A stretch of 64,000 nt of DNA from Pseudomonas sp. sp1636 (lineage in GTDB: Bacteria > Pseudomonadota > Gammaproteobacteria > Pseudomonadales > Pseudomonadaceae): assembly GCF_030376615.1 (NCBI RefSeq), contig NZ_JARRAB010000022.1:1-64000 (forward strand). Direction: 5' to 3'. Every line of letters begins with the position of its first letter. The stretch's first letter is position 1. Of this stretch, positions 48,231 through 58,219 are shown one piece after another. The notes under the pieces are model-generated. The model was not told the DNA's origin. It saw only the letters and a program-made list of their open reading frames with translations, and made no database searches. The translations under genes were made by a program, and so were the position numbers.

Positions 48231-48736
48231 TACAGCGTCTCCCCGCGGGCCGCAGCGAGATCCTTGAAGAAGGTGGCAATCGACTGCAGCAGCATCAGTG
48301 CCACGCCGAGGGTCATGACGATCTTGATCGGCGCCATCTGCGGCGACCAGGCCGAATAGCTGGTTTCGCCATACTGCAGGGCGTACTGGGTCGAGGAGAT
48401 GCCGCCGTAGAGCAGGAACACCAGGTAGAAGATCAGGAAGCCGACGGTGATGGCGTCCATGATCGCGGCAGTGCGCGGCGACCAGCGACTGTAGAACAGA
48501 TCCATGCGCACATGGGCGTCGAGCTGCATGGAGTAGCCGCCGCCGAGGAGAAAGTAGGCGACCATCAGGAACTGCGCGGTTTCCAGGGTCCAGATCGCCG
48601 GGTCGGCGAAGGTCTTGCTGACCGAGGAGTACAGCAGCACCGCCAGCATGACGAAAATCAGGTACATGGCGAAGCGGCCGACGACCCGATTGATCGCGTC
48701 CACCGCGCGCACGAATACCCGTATGACCTTAGGCAT
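48230..48736 (-). CDS. TRAP transporter small permease (DctQ)
   Basis: 168 aa with four helices (YLIFVMLAVLLYSSVSKTF, FLMVAYFLLGGGYSMQL, ITVGFLIFYLVFLLYGGIS, VMTLGVALMLLQSIATFF). It starts at 48736 (MPKVIRVF). First gene of the TRAP/GS/ALDH/ADH run on the minus strand. Confidence 0.88.
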   Translation of the reverse strand: MPKVIRVFVRAVDAINRVVGRFAMYLIFVMLAVLLYSSVSKTFADPAIWTLETAQFLMVAYFLLGGGYSMQLDAHVRMDLFYSRWSPRTAAIMDAITVGFLIFYLVFLLYGGISSTQYALQYGETSYSAWSPQMAPIKIVMTLGVALMLLQSIATFFKDLAAARGETL

Positions 48737-48873
48737 GCACCATACCCGCAAAATATTGGCTATTGTGAAACTCTAGTTGAACATTCAGTAAAGCCAACAT
48801 GAACCGGGCGCTGCGCCAGCAGCCGGTTGCTGGCCGCCCGGCTCAAGCTGAAACGGCCAGGGCTTTGCACGCC

Positions 48874-49764
48874 CTACAACCCGGCGTCGTGCAGGCGCCG
48901 GGCATGCTCCAGGAACAACCCCAGCGGATCGGCGCCCTTGCCGACCAGGCCGAAGCTCTGGTTGACGATATCGAAGTGGTCGAGCGGAAAGTCATCGCCA
49001 ATCACCGTGCCCAGGTGCGAGCTGTAGCGCCCAACCATGCCGTCGCACTGCCCGGCTTCGCGACGAAAGCTGCGGGCGAACAAGCGGCAGGCACGGTTGG
49101 GCCCGTCGAAGCGGTTGCCGCCACGGTCGGTGATACCGGCTTGCAAGGTGCCCGACCAAGAGTAATAGCGCACGCCATTGACCTCGGCAGCCCCCTCGCC
49201 GCCCCAGGTATCCGGCAGGCCCTGGGGGAATTGCCGATTGAACGCGGCGACGCCCTCGGTGGTCAGCGAATGCTGGGCGGCGCCGACATCGATGGGCAGG
49301 CGCGGGCCTTGGTAGCCCGTCTCCAGCCAGGCCATGCAGCGCGCCACGCCGCGCAGCACGGCGGCCAGCAAGCGCTCGCGCCAGCTGCCATGAGGCGCCT
49401 TGCGCTGGAGAAAGTCAGCCAGCTCCGAGCCATGATTGGGGCCGGCCAGCGAGGTCACCGAGGCGACCCAGTCAGGCCTTAACGCCGCGGCGTAACGGGC
49501 GCTCAGCGCACCTTGACTATGGCCGATCAGGTGCACCTTGTCGGCCCCGGTCTCCTTGAGCACCTGGGCGATGCGTTCGAGCAGTTGTTCGCCACGCACC
49601 TCGCTGGAGTGCACCGCGGACACCAGCACCGGAAAGACCCTGGCGCCCTGTCGGCGGAGCGCCGCGATGATCCCGAACCAATAGGAATACCCCAGCAAAC
49701 GGATGAAGCCGAGCAAGCCCGGCACCAACACCAGGGGGTAACGTGGCGCAGCGGTATTCGACAT
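48874..49764 (-). CDS. Triacylglycerol lipase-like alpha/beta hydrolase
   Basis: 296 aa of the Pseudomonas LipA (family I) type. The oxyanion loop is VLVPGLLGF, the nucleophile GHSQGALSARYAA (near residue 87), and the Asp and His segments are GQCDGMVGRYSS and PLDHFDIVNQ. There is no signal peptide and no lif foldase gene nearby, so it may be intracellular. Ca-binding segment not certain. Confidence 0.88.
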   Translation of the reverse strand: MSNTAAPRYPLVLVPGLLGFIRLLGYSYWFGIIAALRRQGARVFPVLVSAVHSSEVRGEQLLERIAQVLKETGADKVHLIGHSQGALSARYAAALRPDWVASVTSLAGPNHGSELADFLQRKAPHGSWRERLLAAVLRGVARCMAWLETGYQGPRLPIDVGAAQHSLTTEGVAAFNRQFPQGLPDTWGGEGAAEVNGVRYYSWSGTLQAGITDRGGNRFDGPNRACRLFARSFRREAGQCDGMVGRYSSHLGTVIGDDFPLDHFDIVNQSFGLVGKGADPLGLFLEHARRLHDAGL

Positions 49765-50002
49765 AACCCATCATCCCTGTTCAAACGCGTGGATCTGCAC
49801 TGCCAGCGTCTGGCCGGCAGGTGCGCGGGGCGCGACCCGGCCTCGCCTGAAATCAGGCGAAAGCATCGCTCATTCGGCCAACCGCGCGCGCACCGCCATC
49901 GACAGGATCGATGGGCACTATCGCGCCGTTCGACTTCTGCTTTACGGCCAGCGCCTTAGTATGGCCAGCGTAACCATTGCGGCCTACACCCAGGAGCCCC
50001 TC

Positions 50003-50131
50003 ATGAAACATGCCTTAGCCACCAGCCTGCTACTGGTTCTGTTCGCCAGCAACGCCTTCGCCCTGCCGAGCGATGAGCCGATGCAACTGCTCGGCGAACT
50101 AAAAGAAACCCGGCAAGCATTGCAGCCATAG
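50003..50131 (+). CDS. Short secreted peptide
   Basis: 42 aa, too short for usual cut-offs. A signal peptide (MKHALATSLLLVLFASNAFA) is followed by a 22-residue mature part with LLGELKETRQALQP. AGGAG lies 8 bases before ATG. It could be a truncated gene; no further frame continues. Nothing else is coding between 49765 and 50836. Confidence 0.45.
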   Translation: MKHALATSLLLVLFASNAFALPSDEPMQLLGELKETRQALQP

Positions 50132-50298
50132 CTTCGGCGTGGCGAGCACTGCTGATCCTGCCCACACCAGCGTGCGCAGCGGACAAAACCTGCCGCCGCC
50201 CCGCAACACCTAACGGGCACAGAGCCATGCAATTGAGCAAAAAAGCAGCAACTGCGGCCACGCTTAGTCCTGCACGGCCTGGGCACAAGCACGCTCAG

Positions 50299-50693
50299 CT
50301 TATCCACAGATCGCTCCACAGCGGCGCTGGATAACTGTTCGGCCGGCGCCCAACACGCCGGACAAACCCTTGAAATAGCTGGATTATTCCTTGACCGGAG
50401 GCGAGTCGCCATGCCTCCGCCGAACGCCTGGGCGAATTGAGCAAAAGCTGATCAACCCGCGCAACGCCAGGACTGGCAAGGCATTCAGCCAGGCATACAG
50501 AGTTACCCACAGGCCTACCCACAATAGTCGTGGACAACTTTCGGCTGTTATCCCCAACCCTCGAATAACTCAGCCAAGCATCTGTTTTATCGATGAAAAC
50601 CAGGCTGGTCAAAAAACACACAAGGCGCCCGAACAGCCGCACAACTAGGCCTGCATACGCCTACACCCACCTTATCCACAGCTCGCTCCACAG
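50299..50693. repeat. DnaA-box-like repeats in a gene-free region
   Basis: TTATCCACA occurs at 50300 and 50672, each inside a duplicated stretch CTTATCCACAG-N-TCGCTCCACAG, and TTACCCACA occurs at 50503. The region has no convincing ORF. It is not oriC, which lies with dnaA elsewhere. It may be a repeat-laden remnant or a DnaA-binding locus. Confidence 0.4.
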
Positions 50694-50836
50694 TCTTTGT
50701 GGGCAACTTGAGCAGAGCGCATGCAACCCCGGAGAAAGTGCATGCGCACAGCCGTGACGGGGTCGCGCCCAAGCGCCCCAAACCGCAGGAGCCGCGCATG
50801 CCAGGACGGCACGCGCGCTCCGCTAGCGCAAGGGAC

Positions 50837-51549
<713 letters not shown>

Positions 51550-51553
<4 letters not shown>

Positions 51554-52421
51554 ACCAGTTCCTCCTCGTCGGCGCCCAGGTAGGCGGCGATCACTTTGGG
51601 GTCGTTACGGATCGCCTCGGGGCCACCCTGGGCGATCACCAGGCCATGGTCGAGCACGACTATATGATCGGAAATGCTCATGACCATGCCCATGTCGTGC
51701 TCGATCAGCAGCACGGTCAGGTCGTGCTCGTCGCGCAGCAGGCGGATGATCCGGCTGAGCGCCTCGGTTTCCTGCGGGTTGAGGCCCGCCGCCGGCTCGT
51801 CCAGGCAGATGATCTGCGGCCGCGTGCACATGGCCCGGGCGATTTCCAGGCGGCGCTGCTGGCCGTAGGACAGCTCGCCGGCCAGGCGGTTGGCGCAGTC
51901 GACCAGGTCGACCACCTCCAGCCAGTAGAAGGCATGATCCAGCGCCTGGCTCTCGGCCTTGCGAAAGCCCGGGGTATTGAACACGCCGGCCAGCAGGTTG
52001 CGGTTGATCCACATGTGCTGGGCCACCAGCAGGTTCTCCACCACCGACATTTCCTTGAACAGGCGAATGTTCTGGAAGGTGCGCGCCAGGCCGGCGCGAT
52101 TGACCAGGTGGGTGCCGCCGAACATCTTGTAGTACAGGCGCTTGCAGAACTTCGCCGGGGAGACGAAATCCTCCAGGGCGAAGGGTTCGCCGAGCACCTT
52201 GATCACGTCGGTGCTCTTGCCCCGGGCATTGAGCTTGATGCTGCCGCCAGTGGCGCTGTAGAAGCCGGTCAGACAGTTGAACACCGTGGTCTTGCCGGCG
52301 CCGTTGGGGCCGATCAGGGCCGAGATGGAATTGCGCTTGATGTCCAGGCTGACATCGTTGAGCGCCTTGATCCCGCCGAAGTGCATGGCCAGGCGGTCGA
52401 CCGAGAGGACAATTTCTTCGC

Positions 52422-52425
<4 letters not shown>
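51550..52425 (-). CDS. livG: Branched-chain amino-acid ABC transporter ATPase LivG/BraF
   Basis: 291 aa. Walker A GPNGAGKTT, signature LSYGQQRRLEI, Walker B IICLDEPAAGLNP and the LivG-type RTFQNIRLFKEMSVVENLL. Overlaps livM by 4 bases. Confidence 0.95.
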
Positions 52426-53708
<1,283 letters not shown>

Positions 53709-53710
53709 GG

Positions 53711-54625
<915 letters not shown>

Positions 54626-54809
54626 TGACTCAGTCTCGTCTGCTGGGCTGACCGGCCTGGGTGGGCCCGGATGCCTCAGGTGATTTCAGACGGGTACTGC
54701 CGAGCACCGCTGCACTGGACACAGCGGCGAACAGGGGCGGCGACTCAGCAGTTCCCGGAAGGCACTAACCGCTCAGACGCACACAGCAGCCGAGCGGTTA
54801 GCCGAGCAA

Positions 54810-54865
54810 GGCGCCTGCCGGGCCTGGCCATCCCGAGCGGGACAGGCCAGAGCCAGGCGGGCGCC
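54810..54865 (-). terminator. Large intercistronic hairpin after braC
   Basis: GGCGCC and GGCCTGGCC pair with a downstream copy to form a stem of about 20 bp around ATCCCGAGCGGGA. No T-run, so probably it stabilises the braC mRNA or attenuates livH, giving more binding protein than permease. This role is inferred. Confidence 0.5.
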
Positions 54866-54871
54866 CTGAAC

Positions 54872-55993
54872 TTACTGCTGGTGGTATTTACCCTGCTCGT
54901 CCCATTCGTAGACGACATAGTCGGAGACCTTCAGGTCGCCCTTGGCGTCCCACTCCTTCTTGCCCATCACGGTCTGCACCGGATTGGCTTTCAACCAGGC
55001 GCTGGCCTTGGCCGGGTCGTTATCGCCGGCACCGTTGAAGGCCGCCGCCAGGGTCTGCACCGAGGCGTAGGAATACAGGGTGTAGCCTTCCGGCTCGAAG
55101 CCGTTGGCACGGAACTTCTCGATCACGGCCTTGCCGTCATCGATCAGGCGCGGATCGGCGCCGAAGGTCATCAGCACGCCCTTGGTGTACTGCGGCCCAC
55201 CGGCGGTGGTGACCAGCTCGTCGGTGACGATGCCGTCGCCGGAGAGGAAGGTCGCGCTCAGCCCCTGCTCGCGCATCTGCCGCACCAGCGGGCCGGCTTC
55301 GGCATGCAGGCCGCCGAAATACACGACCTCGGCACCGGCCGCACGGATCTTGGTGACCAGGGCGTTGAAGTCCTTCTCGCCGCGGGTCAGGCCCTCGTAG
55401 ATCACCTCGGTGACGCCGCGCTTGTGCAGCTGCGCCTTGGTCGCATCCGCCAGACCCTGGCCGTAGGTATCCTTGTCGTGGATGATCGCAACCTTGGAGG
55501 CTTTCAGGGTGTCGATGATGTAATCGCCGGCGACTATGCCCTGCTGGTCGTCGCGCCCGCAGATGCGGAACATGCCGGACAGGCCGCGCTCGGTCACCTG
55601 GGGGTTGGTCGAGCCGGGGGTGATGGCGATGATGCCGGCCTCGTCGTAGACCTCCGATGCCGGAATGGTCGAGGACGAGCAGAAGTGGCCGACCACACCC
55701 TTGGCCTCGTCCTGATCGACCAGACGGTTGGCCACGGCCACCGCTTGCTTGGGCTCGCAGGCATCGTCGGCCTTGACCAGCTTGATCATCTCGCCGTTGA
55801 CGCCACCCGCCGCGTTGATGTCTTCGGCCGCCTGGCTCGCACCCCGCCAGTATTGTTCGCCGAAGGTAGCGTTAGCCCCCGTGTGGGGCCCCGCCACGCC
55901 AATCACCAAGTCGGCCTGGGCCAGGGAAGAAAGGCCCATGGCACTGGTCACGGCGAGCGCCAGAAAACCCTTTCTGAAAATCATCTGCGACAT
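54872..55993 (-). CDS. braC: Leu/Ile/Val/Thr/Ala-binding protein (BraC/LivJ family)
   Basis: 373 aa. Signal peptide (FRKGFLALAVTSAMGLSSLA) and a two-lobed type I periplasmic binding fold: VIGVAGPHTGANATFGEQYW, DDACEPKQAVAVANRLVDQD, GHFCSSSTIPASEVYDEAGI. ATG 55993 chosen; the longer ORF to 56275 has no support. Receptor of the LivFGMH system. Confidence 0.93.
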   Translation of the reverse strand: MSQMIFRKGFLALAVTSAMGLSSLAQADLVIGVAGPHTGANATFGEQYWRGASQAAEDINAAGGVNGEMIKLVKADDACEPKQAVAVANRLVDQDEAKGVVGHFCSSSTIPASEVYDEAGIIAITPGSTNPQVTERGLSGMFRICGRDDQQGIVAGDYIIDTLKASKVAIIHDKDTYGQGLADATKAQLHKRGVTEVIYEGLTRGEKDFNALVTKIRAAGAEVVYFGGLHAEAGPLVRQMREQGLSATFLSGDGIVTDELVTTAGGPQYTKGVLMTFGADPRLIDDGKAVIEKFRANGFEPEGYTLYSYASVQTLAAAFNGAGDNDPAKASAWLKANPVQTVMGKKEWDAKGDLKVSDYVVYEWDEQGKYHQQ

Positions 55994-56034
55994 AGCTTTG
56001 TTACTCCATATGGTGGGTGTGAGTACTGCTACTT

Positions 56035-56042
56035 TTGTTATT
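56035..56042 (-). promoter_or_regulatory. A-rich motif upstream of braC
   Basis: AATAACAA on the minus strand matches AAYAAYAA, 42-49 bases before the start; AGTAACAAAG lies closer to the start. Possible Hfq/Crc control, less convincing than at the GS-like gene. Confidence 0.35.
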
Positions 56043-56307
56043 GGTTGCGGCAAAGGGCATGAGCAAATGGCATGCCATGGTTTTCTACAGGACAATCGCC
56101 TGGCAGAAAAAGAGTTTTCTGCAAAAAATCCGGAGGTTCTTGAAAGATATTTTTTGAACCAGGCCAATTCACGACCTTTTCCCGGATAAGCTCGCCCGCT
56201 GCCGTTTACTTTCGGTAACGGCCGGTCTTTTCTTGCACCAACGAAGCGCTCCCGGTGCGTCCTAATGACCCACATCTCAGCCGCTCCAGCGGCTCACCGA
56301 GCGCCCC

Positions 56308-57591
56308 TCAGATCATCACGCGCAGGCACTGCCCGGCGTGATACAGCGAGAAGCCCGCCTCGTACAGGCCGCTACGCAGCCCCGCGACACTGACCTTGCG
56401 CATCGGCTGCAGCGGCATCGGCAACGCCTGCGGATCGCCCTGGCACAGGTAGTCGGCGAAGGCCTTGCCGACCACGCTGCCGGTGGTCACCCCGCGGCCG
56501 TTGTAGCCGGTGACGGCGAGCAGCCCGGGCGCCGGTTCGAACAGACGCATCAGGTGATCCGGGGTAAAGGCGATGCAGCCGGTCCAGGTGCTCCGCCACT
56601 GCACCCGTCCCAGGTTGGGGAAGTAATGCTGCTGGATGCGGTCGGCCCAGGCCCGCAGGAACCAGGCCGGCTTGGCCGCACCATTACCCAGGCTGCCCAG
56701 CAGCAGGCGGCCATCGGCATCGCGGCGAATGCTGCTGAGCACCTGACGGGTATCCCAGGCACCTTGCCCGCCGGGCAGGATGCGCGCGGCCTGCTCGCCC
56801 TGCAGCGGCTCGGAGGCGACCTGATAGTAGAAGCCGGGAAAGAAATTGCTGCGCAGCTCGCTCCATTCGCCTTCGGTGTAGGCATTGGAGGCCAACACCA
56901 CCTGCTCGGCGCTGACCGCGCCACCCTCGGTGAGCACGCACCAGCCGGCACCCTGGCGCTCCAGGCGCTGCACCGGGGAGTGGTGGAACAGTCGACCGCC
57001 CAGGCCGGTCACGGCCCGAGCCAAGCCACTGGTGTAGGCCATCGGGTTGAGGGTGCCGGCACGCCGGTCGAGCAGGGCCGCGGCGATGCGCTGGGTACCG
57101 GTGGCCTGCTGGCAGGCGGCGCCGGTGAGCAATTCGACCGGCGCGCCACGTCGCCGCCACTGCTCGCAGCGGCTCTGCAGGTCGGCCAGGCCGCGCCTGT
57201 TATGCGCCATGTGCAGAGTGCCTTCGCGGCGCAGCTGGCAATCGATGGCGTATTTATCGATCAGCGCGAACACCAGCGCCGGCGCGGCGCCCATGGTCGC
57301 CACCAGCTTGCTGCCGACCGCCTGGCCCAGCTTGGCTTCGACCTCGTCCGGAGGAATCCACATGCCCGCGTTGACCAGGCCGACATTGCGCCCGGAGCCA
57401 CCGTGCCCGGTTTCATGGGCCTCCAGTACGCAGACACTTTTACCCTGCTCGAGCAGGTGCAGCGCTGCGGAAAGCCCGGTGATGCCAGCGCCAACCACAC
57501 AGACATCGACCTGCAGTTCGCCACTCAGGGAGCCGGCTGTCGGCCGTTGCGGCGTCAATGTTTCCCACAAACACTCTTGGCGTAGCGTCAT
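56308..57591 (-). CDS. FAD-dependent oxidoreductase (DAO family, PuuB-like)
   Basis: 427 aa. The dinucleotide-binding motif VVGAGITGLSAALHLLEQG lies near residue 30, followed by VCVLEAHETGHGGSGRNVGL, typical of gamma-glutamylputrescine oxidase-type enzymes. C-terminal DHLMRLFEPAPGLLAVTGYN. AAGGAG 7 bases before ATG 57591 supports the start. It may supply the oxidation step for the GS-like/ALDH route 11 kb away; this is inferred from family, not linkage. Confidence 0.85.
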   Translation of the reverse strand: MTLRQECLWETLTPQRPTAGSLSGELQVDVCVVGAGITGLSAALHLLEQGKSVCVLEAHETGHGGSGRNVGLVNAGMWIPPDEVEAKLGQAVGSKLVATMGAAPALVFALIDKYAIDCQLRREGTLHMAHNRRGLADLQSRCEQWRRRGAPVELLTGAACQQATGTQRIAAALLDRRAGTLNPMAYTSGLARAVTGLGGRLFHHSPVQRLERQGAGWCVLTEGGAVSAEQVVLASNAYTEGEWSELRSNFFPGFYYQVASEPLQGEQAARILPGGQGAWDTRQVLSSIRRDADGRLLLGSLGNGAAKPAWFLRAWADRIQQHYFPNLGRVQWRSTWTGCIAFTPDHLMRLFEPAPGLLAVTGYNGRGVTTGSVVGKAFADYLCQGDPQALPMPLQPMRKVSVAGLRSGLYEAGFSLYHAGQCLRVMI

Positions 57592-57909
57592 GCAGCACTC
57601 CTTAGTGCGTCGACCTGACGCCTGCCGGCACGACCTTAGCCCGCCGATGCGGGCATTCGAGTAGCCGAGCCACACAAGCGGCGATTTCTTGGTTTTCAGT
57701 AATAGCCGGGCTCGCTCGACACAACAAACGACCTTTACTCTCCATGTCATTCCATTTAGTGATGCAGGAACCTGGTGCCGGGTTCACGCCGGCCACCCGC
57801 GAGACAAGAGAGGCCGCGACCGCCTGCAATAGGTCGACGCGCCACGCGCAACCTACGCAGGCCGTCGCGCATCCGTTACCATCGCGCTACTCACGCAAAG
57901 AGATGCGGC

Positions 57910-58086
57910 ATGTATATCTATCGATTGGTTCTGATCCTGGTAGTGGGGATCTACCTGTTCTCCCCAGCGATCATGGACTGGTGGATCGACCCCAATGGCG
58001 CCTGGTACCGGCCCTATTTGCTTTGGCTGATCCTCATCGTGGTGACCTTTATCCTGCAAAGTCAGCGTGATGCCGATGAACTCTGA
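57910..58086 (+). CDS. cbrX: CbrX-like small membrane protein
   Basis: 58 aa. Two helices (YRLVLILVVGIYLFSPAIM and WYRPYLLWLILIVVTFILQS) joined by a short loop, with QRDADEL at the end. It lies immediately upstream of cbrA. A small ORF named cbrX is described at this place in other Pseudomonas; the symbol is by synteny. The final codons lie in a repeated segment. Confidence 0.65.
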   Translation: MYIYRLVLILVVGIYLFSPAIMDWWIDPNGAWYRPYLLWLILIVVTFILQSQRDADEL

Positions 58087-58219
58087 GGCATGCCGGCGAA
58101 ACCTGGCGACCGCCCTTTATCATTCTTCGCAGAGCCAGCGCGATGCCGATGAACTCTGATCCGCACCGGCAACAGACCCCGGCGACCGCCCTCTCCCCTT
58201 ATTCGCAGAGCCAACCCGA
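58064..58219 (+). repeat. Imperfect tandem repeats between cbrX-like and cbrA
   Basis: A segment of about 73 bases beginning GTCAGCGTGATGCCGATGAA (58061) recurs as GCCAGCGCGATGCCGATGAA (58136). A third, partial unit, GCCAACCCGATGCTGACGA, forms the cbrA start region. GGCGACCGCC recurs in each full unit. Confidence 0.75.

Noticed and set aside
46800..48359. 519-codon plus-strand frame antisense to dctM
   Set aside because: His/Gln/Asp-rich nonsense composition opposite a clear TRAP permease.
50299..50693. Replication origin oriC
   Set aside because: Only two perfect DnaA boxes, no AT-rich unwinding region and no dnaA, dnaN or rpmH nearby.
55994..56275. Extended N-terminus of the BraC-like protein
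   Set aside because: It would bury the signal peptide; ATG 55993 gives a standard exported protein.
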